Program-made: the position numbers and the translations under genes
Assembly: GCA_008711295.1 (NCBI GenBank)
Contig: VUYV01000290.1
Coordinates: 701,647-765,646 of the forward strand
Direction of reading: 5' to 3'
Length of the DNA: 64,000 nt
Source: Anarhynchus alexandrinus
Taxonomy: Eukaryota > Chordata > Aves > Charadriiformes > Charadriidae
Part shown: positions 55,401 through 59,944 of the stretch, piece after piece
How positions within the stretch are numbered: position 1 is the stretch's first letter
Layout: each line of letters begins with the position of its first letter
The notes under the pieces: generated by a model
Told to the model about the DNA's origin: nothing
Seen by the model: only the letters and a program-made list of their open reading frames with translations
Databases searched by the model: none

Positions 55401-57111
55401 CAAAAATACCTGTCATACCATTGAATTTTCAGCACGCGAAGCAACAGTTGAGCACATGACGGACATTCTGGAAGATCACTCCTTTACGGAGTTCATGGGC
55501 GTTGAAGATGGAAAGGACTTTGACCATTCGACAGCTCTGCAGTCGTGTTCCCTTGTGTCCTCTAATGGAGTGAGCGCCTCAGAGTTACCCCGAGGCACTG
55601 ACAAGGAGCAGAGCGTGTGTGTGGGCCAGCTGAGCTCTGCAGCGGCAGCGGGCGACCGGCTTGCAGACACTGCGGAAAGCCCTTTTTGTTCTGCACTGGT
55701 AAAAGAGACTTCAGACCGTGAGACTTATGCTGATACTTCCGTAGACGATTTTATTGGGAAGGACCACTTAGATGGTTCCGATTGTGAAGAAGGTGCTTCT
55801 GCAGATCAAGCCCACGTCTTGCCTAGCTGGGTGGCCGTGGGCGAACAAGTCTGTGTTGGAAGTAATAAGATGGGCACAGTGAGATATGTTGGAACGGTGG
55901 ATTTTTCAGCTGGAATCTGGGTCGGAGTTGAACTAAATGTTCAGCTGGGTAAGACTAAATCTGCTCTGGGTTATCTGTGCAGCTAGCGTGATCTATTTTT
56001 AAAGTTGCAGTACAATCATGTGCTGTTCAGTCCTGGGAAGTACCTCCAATGTAAGCTTGGTATCTGATACACCCAGTTCCAGGCTTTCTGTTTATAGGGA
56101 TGCTTTGATTAATTTTTAACTGTTTTAAAGGCCTGTTCTTCTTGCTTTATGCCTAATAATGCTTTTGAATGTTGTGGTAGTTCCCGTTGGTACCCATCTA
56201 TTTTTATAGATCAGAAAAACAAGCAAAGCCTAAAGTTGGCTTTTTTTTTTTTTTTTAAATCAACATGGATGTTCATGGACAGCACTTGTCAAATGGGTTT
56301 TCTCTCTGTAGCTTTCAGAATTTTTTTTTTTTCCACTAGGGAAAACTTAATTATCGAGCACAGGTTTTCTTTAGCTTCAGTTTGGTGGGATCAGAAAAAG
56401 TCAATGCTCTGCAAGTGTTAAGAGACTCCTACAGAAATGCTTCAGATCTTTTTTAAAAGATTGTTTTTACTGGTTTAATAGATATTAACACTGGGAATAG
56501 AAGTTTCTGTGACAGCTAAGTTTTAAGCTTTATAAGCAGTTGGTTTTGAGGCTAGTTTAGTTTGTAAAATGAACAGATGTTTGACTTTTTAAACTGTAAG
56601 TTAACTAGGTAAAATTGTGGGAAATCATCTTTTTGGTCCCAGTTCAAGCCCTCCTTTCCAGGTTTTGTTCTCCCCAGTGTATGGTCTGCATCTGGCTTCA
56701 TCACTCAGCATTAACAATGTTGACTATTTGACAGGTAGCCAAAGATACTTACACTTCAATGCTACAATTGTATGTGCCAATGAAAGTACCAACGATTAAT
56801 CCTGTGCATTTATTTTCATTGAAGGGAAGCATGACGGGACTGTAAAAGGCAGAGAGTACTTCCACTGCAAACCACGACACGGTGTCTTTGTTCGTCCTGG
56901 GCGCCTCAGCAAAGCACCAGCTTCCGCGAGGAAATGGAGTAGCACTTCACGGTCTCAGGCATCTTCCACTTCAGAGAAACGGAAAAGTTCCGTGCTTCAA
57001 GGCTCGTCATCCGCTCCTAAAACAGGAGGAGAAGTCCTCTGCCATTCAGGAGATGCAGCGGCTTCTGCTTTTTCGAGGAAACAGGAAAACAGGAAATCTT
57101 GGATTAACTAA
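1404..57111 (+). CDS. KIF13A: KIF13A gene, exons from motor domain to stop codon (5' end outside window)
   Basis: Kinesin-3 family motor that walks to microtubule plus ends. Mammalian KIF13A is known to carry AP-1/mannose-6-phosphate-receptor cargo, to shape recycling endosome tubules with Rab11 and to help melanosome formation. I placed 37 coding exons by reading splice sites and phase; they total about 5.7-5.8 kb, or about 1,905-1,945 residues, plus roughly 75 residues missing upstream. The order is motor, neck, FHA, coiled coils, KIF1B-like/DUF3694 region, Ser-rich tail, CAP-Gly. Stalk segments such as [19 protein letters not shown] and [20 protein letters not shown] match KIF13A as I remember it and differ from KIF13B. 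No frameshift or premature stop was seen in any exon, so the gene looks functional. The CAP-Gly ending is unusual for KIF13A. Confidence 0.95.
1984..2164 (+). CDS. KIF13A: KIF13A exon 2: P-loop and central motor sheet
   Basis: Completes the ATP-binding P-loop (SGKSFSMMG) and continues through [10 protein letters not shown] and [20 protein letters not shown], the typical kinesin MEIYNE strand and loop. Donor AAAAGG/GTGAGT. Met-Met after the P-loop matches KIF13 proteins. The following 1.0-kb intron contains no feature I recognise apart from T-rich runs. Confidence 0.95.
3189..3276 (+). CDS. KIF13A: KIF13A exon 3: motor domain, VREH/YVDGL segment
   Basis: Encodes [21 protein letters not shown] followed by a Gln-Leu-Ala stretch, the kinesin-3 loop after the MEIYNE strand. 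Acceptor CATAG/GAG, donor GAG/GTAAAT, leaving in phase 0. The following 1.3-kb intron is AT-rich with no recognisable content. Confidence 0.95.
4591..4725 (+). CDS. KIF13A: KIF13A exon 4: switch I of the motor
   Basis: 45 codons. Starts with [19 protein letters not shown] and carries the switch I motif NEESSRSH, which contacts the ATP gamma-phosphate and magnesium. Acceptor TGCTCTAG/GAT, donor GGT/GTATGT. The donor choice is fixed by phase: the next exon opens with AAT TCT GGA GAG, restoring the SGEKV loop. Confidence 0.95.
5264..5376 (+). CDS. KIF13A: KIF13A exon 5: switch II of the motor
   Basis: Encodes [20 protein letters not shown] followed by [23 protein letters not shown] is the kinesin switch II motif, and the following helix is the main microtubule-binding element. 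It ends two bases into a Lys codon at donor AAACAA/GTAAGG. A 5.6-kb intron follows. Confidence 0.95.
7959..8240. other. CpG-rich patch inside KIF13A intron
   Basis: I count roughly 17 CG dinucleotides in about 250 bp, in an intron otherwise almost free of them, with a CACGTCAG motif near 8087. This could be an intronic enhancer, an alternative promoter or a decayed GC-rich repeat. No splice donor was matched to it, so function is open. Confidence 0.35.
10352..10410 (+). repeat. Old CR1-like 3' end fragment
   Basis: Resembles a diverged CR1 3' end in + orientation: GAGCAGGG, then an AGCTAGCTGATCTCC block like the CR1 TAGATGATCTCC, then TTTCCAACTTAAATTATT. A chance hairpin with 9-bp arms (ATTGCCCTG/CAGGGCAAT) overlaps its start. 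The fragment is short and diverged. Confidence 0.45.
10483..10890 (-). repeat. CR1 retrotransposon fragment, 5'-truncated, minus strand
   Basis: Begins with TCATAGAATCATAGAATGG, the reverse complement of the CR1 3' terminal repeat, followed by GGAAAGGACCTTGAAGATCATTG. On the minus strand it encodes the C-terminal tail of CR1 ORF2 ([20 protein letters not shown]). The 5' end is truncated near 10890. It ends about 86 bp before the acceptor of the next KIF13A exon. Confidence 0.93.
10977..11088 (+). CDS. KIF13A: KIF13A exon 6: motor domain, [11 protein letters not shown] helix
   Basis: Encodes [20 protein letters not shown] followed by the kinesin signature [15 protein letters not shown]. Enters one base into a codon to finish Lys after exon 5, and leaves in phase 0 at CTCAAG/GTAATT. 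The acceptor is TTTATAG with a modest pyrimidine tract. A 359-bp intron without features follows. Confidence 0.95.
11448..11660 (+). CDS. KIF13A: KIF13A exon 7: end of motor, neck linker and neck helix
   Basis: 71 codons. [18 protein letters not shown] and [20 protein letters not shown] complete the motor core. [20 protein letters not shown] begins the neck linker and neck coil used for kinesin-3 autoinhibition and dimerisation. Acceptor TCTGCAG/GAC, donor GAG/GTAACA. The following 1.56-kb intron has a run of about 18 T near 11777 and nothing else recognised. Confidence 0.95.
13224..13334 (+). CDS. KIF13A: KIF13A exon 8: neck coiled coil
   Basis: 37 codons, phase 0 at both ends. Encodes [20 protein letters not shown] and then [17 protein letters not shown], a charged helix matching the KIF13 neck/CC1 region between motor and FHA. 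Acceptor TCTTGTAG/GCC, donor CACAG/GTATTT. The 1.1-kb intron after it contains an A/C-rich low-complexity tract at about 13906-13976. Confidence 0.95.
13906..13976. repeat. A/C-rich low-complexity tract
   Basis: A-runs followed by irregular AACC, CCAAAC and CAAACC units. A similar tract lies at about 46030-46112 and a shorter one near 620-690. Simple sequence, possibly old retroposon tails. Confidence 0.6.
14444..14578 (+). CDS. KIF13A: KIF13A exon 9: start of FHA domain
   Basis: 45 codons. [18 protein letters not shown] and then [20 protein letters not shown] lead into the forkhead-associated fold typical of kinesin-3 motors, which helps dimerisation and cargo or regulator binding. Acceptor GTGCTTGCAG/GAG, donor AAAG/GTAAGA. 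A 1.18-kb intron follows, AT-rich, with nothing recognised. Confidence 0.95.
15757..15887 (+). CDS. KIF13A: KIF13A exon 10: FHA domain
   Basis: Encodes [20 protein letters not shown] and the stretch PEHCEID through [11 protein letters not shown], the FHA beta-sandwich with the G-I-x-P-E-H-C core. Leaves two bases into an Arg codon at GCAAG/GTAAGG. The following 1.78-kb intron is AT-rich without recognised elements. Confidence 0.95.
17671..17757 (+). CDS. KIF13A: KIF13A exon 11: FHA domain, NG and HGDRILWG motifs
   Basis: Encodes [20 protein letters not shown] then LWGNNHFF, the conserved FHA strands ending in the NNHFFR sequence. Acceptor CCTTTCAG/G, donor TTTAG/GTAATA. The intron that follows is only 104 bp, with a strong poly-T tract. 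Confidence 0.95.
17862..18028 (+). CDS. KIF13A: KIF13A exon 12: end of FHA and acidic linker
   Basis: Encodes [18 protein letters not shown], then an acidic Ser/Glu linker and [17 protein letters not shown]. The KRKRRDW segment and the [17 protein letters not shown] block match KIF13A. It ends one base into a codon at AATG/GTAAGG. A 5.5-kb intron follows. Confidence 0.95.
18029..23524 (+). other. KIF13A intron, 5.5 kb
   Basis: Contains a short (TA)n and (CA)n tract near 18180-18235 and a partly duplicated AT-rich segment at about 18590-18655. I recognise no exon, transposon or RNA in the rest. A stretch at about 19130-19400 is less AT-rich than its surroundings and might be an old repeat, but I could not assign it. 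Confidence 0.7.
23525..23735 (+). CDS. KIF13A: KIF13A exon 13: coiled coil
   Basis: Encodes [39 protein letters not shown] and [14 protein letters not shown]. Heptad-like Leu/Glu/Arg content fits the second coiled coil after FHA. GC content rises in this exon against the AT-rich introns. Acceptor TTTCTCCAG/AC, donor GAGAG/GTGAGA. A 4.7-kb intron follows. Confidence 0.95.
23736..28455 (+). other. KIF13A intron, 4.7 kb
   Basis: No feature recognised. Small direct duplications (ACTAAGGAGT twice near 24100-24120, GAGAGTATA-type units just after) and homopolymer T runs are the only structure seen. The ORFs here carry no family motif. Confidence 0.7.
28456..28618 (+). CDS. KIF13A: KIF13A exon 14: coiled coil into KIF1B-like region
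   Basis: Encodes [20 protein letters not shown], then [20 protein letters not shown] and [15 protein letters not shown], identical in layout to KIF13A. Enters completing an Arg codon and leaves in phase 0 at AAAAAG/GTAATG. A 662-bp intron without recognised content follows. Confidence 0.95.
29281..29421 (+). CDS. KIF13A: KIF13A exon 15: [12 protein letters not shown] and LYQEWKE segment
   Basis: 47 codons, phase 0 at both ends. [20 protein letters not shown] then [18 protein letters not shown] is a conserved KIF13 block that leads into the KIF1B-like domain. Acceptor CTGATTTAG/AGG, donor CCTGAG/GTATTG. The next constitutive exon is at 31864; a candidate cassette exon and a CR1 copy lie between. 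Confidence 0.95.
29669..30461 (-). repeat. CR1 retrotransposon fragment (about 0.8 kb), minus strand
   Basis: Starts with three overlapping copies of the terminal TAGAATCA-type unit and continues through the CR1 3' UTR and ORF2 C-terminal region. On the minus strand an open frame runs at 29949-30455 and includes LRPHLEYC-like and [20 protein letters not shown] residues. No complete reverse transcriptase is present; it is a 5'-truncated dead copy in a KIF13A intron. Confidence 0.94.
31463..31540 (+). CDS. KIF13A: Candidate KIF13A cassette exon, 26 codons
   Basis: A 78-nt open segment between TTGCCCTTGTAG and AAAA/GTAAGG, phase 0 at both ends, so it can be included or skipped without changing frame. 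It would add a 26-residue insert beginning WHPAARP and ending SVNSRK between exons 15 and 17, just before the KIF1B-like core. I do not recall this peptide in mammalian KIF13A. Splice signals and phase support it, but homology does not confirm it. Confidence 0.5.
31864..32013 (+). CDS. KIF13A: KIF13A exon 17: KIF1B-like domain core
   Basis: 50 codons. [20 protein letters not shown] then [20 protein letters not shown] is the strongest KIF13A-specific block; in KIF13B, as I recall, the same region is more diverged (LESLFYD, VPIINQKG). Acceptor AAACAG/ATA, donor GGGGAG/GTAAAG. A 521-bp intron follows without recognised content. Confidence 0.96.
32535..32699 (+). CDS. KIF13A: KIF13A exon 18: stalk, [11 protein letters not shown] and acidic Ser cluster
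   Basis: 55 codons, phase 0. [20 protein letters not shown] is followed by [16 protein letters not shown], an acidic Ser cluster that looks like a casein-kinase-2-type target. That last point is inference. Acceptor TTGCCTTAG, donor TGCAGG/GTAAGT. The 651-bp intron after it contains nothing recognised. Confidence 0.96.
33351..33524 (+). CDS. KIF13A: KIF13A exon 19: KIF1/DUF3694-type region
   Basis: 58 codons. [20 protein letters not shown] then [20 protein letters not shown] has the look of a C2-like fold, and its residues follow KIF13A closely. Acceptor GTCTCCTCAG/GTA, donor TGTAAG/GTAACT. A 545-bp intron follows. Confidence 0.96.
34070..34221 (+). CDS. KIF13A: KIF13A exon 20: stalk, [19 protein letters not shown]
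   Basis: Encodes [20 protein letters not shown] then [20 protein letters not shown], matching KIF13A. Leaves two bases into an Arg codon at GACAG/GTACAA. The intron to the next exon is 119 bp. Confidence 0.96.
34341..34473 (+). CDS. KIF13A: KIF13A exon 21: stalk, [15 protein letters not shown]
   Basis: Encodes [20 protein letters not shown] then [20 protein letters not shown] and QLRQ. The VTRRIEMW and [13 protein letters not shown] motifs are shared by the KIF13 pair. Donor CAG/GTACGT; a 107-bp pyrimidine-rich intron follows. Confidence 0.96.
34581..34727 (+). CDS. KIF13A: KIF13A exon 22: stalk, ends in LDSYQ
   Basis: 49 codons. [20 protein letters not shown] then [20 protein letters not shown] and LQRGLDSYQ. 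Phase 0 at both ends (donor TACCAG/GTAAGA). The ending DSYQ is echoed by the small exon 1 kb downstream. The 1.0-kb intron holds no other recognised feature. Confidence 0.96.
35737..35775 (+). CDS. KIF13A: KIF13A small cassette exon, 13 codons, ends MDSYQ
   Basis: 39 nt between TTTCTCCTACCAG and TACCAG/GTATTG, phase 0 at both ends. It encodes [13 protein letters not shown]. Mammalian KIF13A isoforms, as I remember, have a similar acidic 13-residue optional segment ending DMDSYQ here, and KIF13B has a related EEEDMDSYQ sequence. An alternative exon is therefore the best reading. Confidence 0.82.
35776..37078 (+). other. KIF13A intron, 1.3 kb
   Basis: AT-rich intron with no recognised element. 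ORFs on either strand show no motif. It ends in a strong pyrimidine tract before CATGTTAG. Confidence 0.7.
37079..37178 (+). CDS. KIF13A: KIF13A exon 24: [18 protein letters not shown]
   Basis: Encodes [20 protein letters not shown] and then [12 protein letters not shown]. This follows DSYQ directly in either splice form. Ends one base into a codon with a weak donor (CAAG/GTTTGA). The intron is only 91 bp. The helix is probably part of a short coiled coil. Confidence 0.94.
37270..37396 (+). CDS. KIF13A: KIF13A exon 25: [20 protein letters not shown]
   Basis: Encodes [20 protein letters not shown] then [20 protein letters not shown]. The LTEERNAV and [10 protein letters not shown] motifs are hallmarks of KIF13 and KIF1-type proteins in this region. 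Leaves two bases into a Trp codon at AATTG/GTATGT. Confidence 0.96.
37397..38670 (+). other. KIF13A intron, 1.27 kb, holding a CR1 fragment
   Basis: AT-rich intron. The only recognised content is the CR1 3' fragment at 38200-38427, listed separately. Confidence 0.8.
38200..38427 (-). repeat. CR1 fragment, minus strand, distinct subfamily
   Basis: AATCACAGAATGATCAGGGTTGG then GACCTCTGGAGATCATCTG is the reverse complement of a CR1 3' end of a different type from the 10483 and 29669 copies. The minus strand encodes [20 protein letters not shown], the CR1 ORF2 C-terminus. 5'-truncated near 38427. Confidence 0.9.
38671..38726 (+). CDS. KIF13A: KIF13A exon 26: [13 protein letters not shown]
   Basis: A 56-nt exon encoding [18 protein letters not shown]. 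Phase fits both neighbours (completes Trp, leaves one base of Ala). Acceptor TTTGTTTCAG/GATT, donor AATG/GTATGT. Confidence 0.95.
39775..39899 (+). CDS. KIF13A: KIF13A exon 27: [20 protein letters not shown]
   Basis: Encodes [20 protein letters not shown] then [20 protein letters not shown]. The residues track KIF13A (KIF13B differs strongly here). Acceptor TTTCATTAG, donor GATGAG/GTAAAT, phase 0 out. Introns on both sides (about 1.0 kb each) hold nothing recognised. Confidence 0.96.
40909..41085 (+). CDS. KIF13A: KIF13A exon 28: [17 protein letters not shown]
   Basis: 59 codons. [20 protein letters not shown] then [20 protein letters not shown] and [19 protein letters not shown]. Phase 0 at both ends. 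Acceptor CTGCATAG, donor AGCAG/GTAAGA. The 1.23-kb intron that follows has no recognised content. Confidence 0.96.
42317..42409 (+). CDS. KIF13A: KIF13A exon 29: [20 protein letters not shown]
   Basis: 31 codons, phase 0. [20 protein letters not shown] then [11 protein letters not shown], a near-exact KIF13A block. Donor CCAAAG/GTAAAT. A CR1 element begins only 9 nt into the following intron. Confidence 0.96.
42418..43205 (-). repeat. CR1 retrotransposon fragment (about 0.8 kb) next to a splice donor
   Basis: Reverse-orientation CR1: starts TCATAGAATCATATGG, then GGTTGGAAGGGACCTTAAAG, and ends near GGCCTGCTGAACTTCATGAAG. On the minus strand ORF2 C-terminal residues ([20 protein letters not shown]) are readable at 42686 onward. 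Its 3' end lies directly beside the donor GTAAATTA of exon 29. 5'-truncated. Confidence 0.94.
43206..44000 (+). other. KIF13A intron remainder after the CR1
   Basis: AT-rich intron sequence without recognised elements; ends with AATTTAG before exon 30. Confidence 0.7.
44001..44153 (+). CDS. KIF13A: KIF13A exon 30: [20 protein letters not shown] (GC donor)
   Basis: 51 codons. [20 protein letters not shown] then [20 protein letters not shown] and [11 protein letters not shown]. The exon ends CTAAGACAG, followed by GCAAGG rather than GT. The next exon opens with GCA GTC ACA GTC in phase, restoring [10 protein letters not shown], so this is a GC-AG intron. The 417-bp intron has no other feature. 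Confidence 0.94.
44571..44648 (+). CDS. KIF13A: KIF13A exon 31: [20 protein letters not shown]
   Basis: 26 codons, phase 0. [20 protein letters not shown] then TPNVHN. The RRSxSxPNV motif is shared with KIF13B, where, by family knowledge, similar RRSxSxP sites are 14-3-3 or kinase targets. Donor CACAAT/GTAAGG. A 536-bp intron follows. Confidence 0.94.
45185..45232 (+). CDS. KIF13A: KIF13A exon 32: [16 protein letters not shown]
   Basis: 16 codons, phase 0 at both ends, with good sites (TTCTGTAG/GTA, AAG/GTATGT). The position matches the KIF13A VSSSRPDLSG stretch. It could be skipped without a frame change. A 425-bp intron follows. Confidence 0.88.
45658..45769 (+). CDS. KIF13A: KIF13A exon 33: [20 protein letters not shown]
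   Basis: Encodes [20 protein letters not shown] and [17 protein letters not shown], matching the KIF13A tail (SSSYQDVACYGTLPR). Leaves one base into a codon at GCAGTG/GTGAGA. The 991-bp intron contains an A/C-rich low-complexity tract at about 46030-46112. Confidence 0.93.
46030..46112. repeat. A/C-rich low-complexity tract
   Basis: Irregular AAACAAAC, CCAACCC and CCAAACAAACC units inside a KIF13A intron, like the tract at 13906. Confidence 0.6.
46761..46912 (+). CDS. KIF13A: KIF13A exon 34: [20 protein letters not shown]
   Basis: Encodes [20 protein letters not shown] then [20 protein letters not shown] and [30 protein letters not shown] is diagnostic of KIF13A. Acceptor TTACCTAG, donor CAAGAG/GTAATC. 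A 554-bp intron follows. Confidence 0.96.
47467..47571 (+). CDS. KIF13A: KIF13A exon 35: short tail exon, SMPSSQ to VRKEKI
   Basis: 35 codons, phase 0. Starts [17 protein letters not shown] and ends NSVRKEKI, aligning with SMPPPQ and KREKKI in mammalian KIF13A. Acceptor CTTTGCAG, donor AAGATT/GTAAGT. A 7.3-kb intron follows. Confidence 0.9.
51785..53460 (+). mobile_element. CR1 non-LTR retrotransposon, about 1.7 kb, reverse transcriptase decayed
   Basis: Sense-strand CR1. Open pieces resemble the ORF2 reverse transcriptase: [20 protein letters not shown] (motif A, with the usual second Asp of SKAFD changed to Gly), then [10 protein letters not shown] (the catalytic ADD box), then the [21 protein letters not shown]-terminal block. 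Frameshifts and stops break the frame, so it is not active. The 3' end has CTTCCAACCTAAACAATTCTGTGATTATTCTG in two adjoining pieces at about 53431-53460. The 5' boundary is approximate. Confidence 0.88.
53865..53955. repeat. TA/GT-rich microsatellite-like tract
   Basis: Imperfect runs of TATATA, GTGTGT and ATACATAT. Simple-sequence DNA next to the CR1 in the long intron. Confidence 0.8.
54847..55948 (+). CDS. KIF13A: KIF13A exon 36: long Ser-rich tail and start of CAP-Gly
   Basis: 1,102 nt (367 codons plus one base). [16 protein letters not shown], then [20 protein letters not shown] and [20 protein letters not shown] match the KIF13A tail. Next come a low-conservation Ser/Glu/Asp-rich segment and the block [13 protein letters not shown], also KIF13A. 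The last 50 or so residues are [14 protein letters not shown], then [20 protein letters not shown], the first half of a CAP-Gly domain. Acceptor TTTTGCAG; donor CAGCTGG/GTAAGA splits the GK motif. The region is AT-poorer than its introns. Confidence 0.95.
55949..56824 (+). other. Last KIF13A intron, 876 bp
   Basis: Read-through from exon 36 stops after 12 further codons, at TAG 55984-55986. The intron has long T runs (about 56240-56256, 56321-56331) and no other feature. The acceptor is TTTTCATTGAAG, with a moderate pyrimidine tract further upstream. Confidence 0.85.
56825..57111 (+). CDS. KIF13A: KIF13A last coding exon: second half of CAP-Gly and C-terminus
   Basis: Restores [20 protein letters not shown] then VFVRPGRL: the CAP-Gly microtubule-tip and C-terminal-EEY-binding motif, here GKHDG where most family members have GKNDG. 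A basic Ser-rich tail follows ([20 protein letters not shown]), and the protein ends QENRKSWIN with stop TAA at 57109-57111. The ENRKSW ending is also that of KIF13B as I remember it, which argues for an ancestral shared C-terminus rather than a chance ORF. The frame fits exon 36 exactly. Confidence 0.93.
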
Positions 57112-59940
57112 ACTGCAGTATTTTTGCACTTACTACACGCATCGCTGTGTAGAAAACTTTATGGATTTTTGAAGCTATTGTACATTTTAATCTGTCCATA
57201 CGGAATGTGTATTCTCTAGAGTCCTTGACTTAATTCTCTAATTTTTTATAAATAATATATATATATTATATATATATATATGAATGTGTATCTATAGTTT
57301 GTCTGCCAGTGAGCAGATACGGCTGCACACTAAAATACAGTTAAAGCTGATCTGTAGATAACTGAGGTACTGGACTATTTGTTACGCAACAACTTGGGAG
57401 ATATATTTTAAACAACAAAAAATATTTTATTGTGGAAAAAACAGGATGTAAATCCATATTTGGAAAAAAAAAAAGCTACGATTTGCTGTTCTTAATTACC
57501 AAAGAACTTGTTTTAGACTGACACATTTGCTGTTTATATCTTTCTCTTGTAAATGTTTTAACTGATAACTCGGTGCCGTGTTTCTTTTAGTCACTGGGCA
57601 CCGTGCAGCCTTACGTTCTGTGTTTAAGCACACTGAAATATCCAACTGCTTCGTATATTTTGTCTTCCTAGAGGCCTGCCACTGTGCTGACCTGGCGTTG
57701 GATTGAAATGACTAACAATGCCTGAAGCTATATCTCTGGCAGTTCATATGTTAACATAAGCCAGCCGGGCAGTTTGACTGCAGAACCAGTATTACTGCAA
57801 GGGTGTGAGAGGACAACGTTTTAGGGGTTTTGGGGGGGGTTTGGTTTTTTGGGTGTAGCGGGGAAGTGGGAAAACAAAGAAGCAGTAAATGGATCGTGAC
57901 TGCAAACTTTGCACTTGTTACTTGCTGGTTATTATCAAGATGAAATAGAACCTGCTAAAGTAATTTTAATCTGTAAAGTTTATTTTAATAATGGGAATGA
58001 TGGAGGGATTTATGTCTGGTGCTCATGAATTCCTAAGAAGGTTGTTCCACATGTAGATACTGTAGATGCCTGTAGAAGCGTTCTGGATATTTGTAAAGTA
58101 ACACGGTTAAAAATGAGTGAAGTGAATGGCCTGCTGTATCTGTTCTTCTTTGTTTCTTAGCAAGTGAATGATTGAGATACCTGGGACCTTACTGAAAAGC
58201 TGCTGTTCTTTCTTTGATTGTTGTGTACAGTAAGCGGACTCTCGTATTTTACTATTTACTGTAAAGAACTGTAATTTATATACTGCCATACTGTATTTAA
58301 TTGGTACAGACCTATTGTGTGTTAGAATACAGACTGTTTACTTGGGATTTTAAAAAAAACACAACTGTTTTGCTTGTATTTGGTACAGCTAGGTTTCATG
58401 GTCAGTAACAGTAAGCTGTTTCTAGCTGATGGTGCTCAGATGCAAAAGTACTTTGTAAAAATGCTGAAGGACAATATGATTGGAGTGGAAGACTGGAGGG
58501 TATTAACCTGTTTTAGCACTGACGGGTTCATGCAGCATTAAGAGGAGAATATCAGCCCCTGTGGATACACGTTCCTCGCCAGCTGCTTTCCCTGTCCTTC
58601 ACAGGAGGGAGAGCAGAGCTGGGAACTCCTGCCAGAGAATGGTGTTCTGTGGGTCAAGGGGAGACGGGACAAGTTCCTGGAAGACAGACAAGACAGACTC
58701 ATTGCTAAATACGTAAATGCCTCAGCTGACTGCAACACAGTTGGCAGTGGGGAGGGTAATGTGCTGGGGCTGGGGGGGCGGTGCGTGAAAGCAGGGGGTG
58801 CGAAGTTCAGTGTACTTGCCCTTCACGTAGCTTTCGGCTTCTCTGAGACAGGATTCTTATGTGTTGATTTTGGTGAAATGAATGTCTTTGCAGAACATTT
58901 CATAGTTCTGGTGTTCACCTAGAGTTGCTCTTGCTGCATTACTGATACTGCTGCTGGAGGAAATTACCATAATAGAAAAAACACTTTATGCAGAAGTATT
59001 TTATCAGGCGCAGACAATCCTAGAACACTGCCAGGTACCTACACCAAACACCACGGTCTTCAAATGTATTTCAGATGTCACTTTAATCTTTTTATAATGC
59101 TTTTTAGAAAATATACACTCATATGTATGTGTGTGCACATTTGCATAAATGTATTTGTCTGAGGCCACTGCAAACAATTTTGAAAGCTGATGTAGCCGTT
59201 TTCTTATGGCAAAGATTCCTATTTACAGGAGGTTAGCATCAGCTGAACTAGGCTGTTCATGGTTTCAGACCTTTGAGAATACAGAATGTGTGATTGCTCA
59301 AGAAGTACTGGAATAATTTTGCTTGTTGAGGTATGCAATCTATATGTGCTGGAGGAACCTAAACAAGCCCACCTAATTTCATCCTCTACACATTTTGCAT
59401 AACGGTGCTGTTATGACTTCTGTTCTTACTGAAAAACCTGTACTTTTGCAAACCTCGCATGTTAATATGCCCTGCCTGGGGTTAATGTAAAGTTAGGAGG
59501 AGCGTGTCTAATGAGTGCGATGAGGTAATGTGGAAATGCAAGCATTTTAGTTGATGTGCTCCTCAAACTCTGCTACATAAACACAGAAGCAGTTTTTTTT
59601 GTTAGTAATGTTAGACTAGTAGTTTGCTGTCTTGAACTTTGTAATCAGTGGAATAATGTGGTGATAGTCCACCTGCAAATTGCCTTTTTTTTTTTTTTAA
59701 ATATTACCTTAACCAGCATCTAAAATACACTGCCTAATAAGTACGATGTACAATCCACACTAAGAGCTTCATTTAAAGAAACAAACCAACCTAGGTCATA
59801 ATACTGAATAATAGTAGGGCAGAGCCAATCCCTCATTCGTCAGACCTGCCAGAGCAAACCTGTTGTCTCAGTGGTTTCCCCAGTCCAGATGGAATTACTT
59901 GATTTTGACCATCAGGATAGTTACAGTGTTGAAGGAGATA
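57112..59940 (+). other. KIF13A 3' UTR and downstream intergenic DNA
   Basis: No coding content recognised. It contains a (TA)n tract at about 57247-57282 and a G-rich tract at about 57823-57870. I did not find a clear AATAAA in this stretch, so the polyadenylation site is not placed; a variant signal may be used. The ORFs have no family motif. Confidence 0.6.
57247..57282. repeat. (TA)n microsatellite in 3' UTR
   Basis: Runs of alternating T and A (AATAATATATATATATTAT and on) about 135 bp after the stop codon. Likely length-variable. Confidence 0.85.
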
Positions 59941-59944
59941 ATCG

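Noticed and set aside
54847..57111. Naming the gene KIF13B because of the CAP-Gly domain
   Set aside because: The motor-to-tail residues (for example [44 protein letters not shown]) follow KIF13A and differ from KIF13B; only the C-terminus is KIF13B-like.
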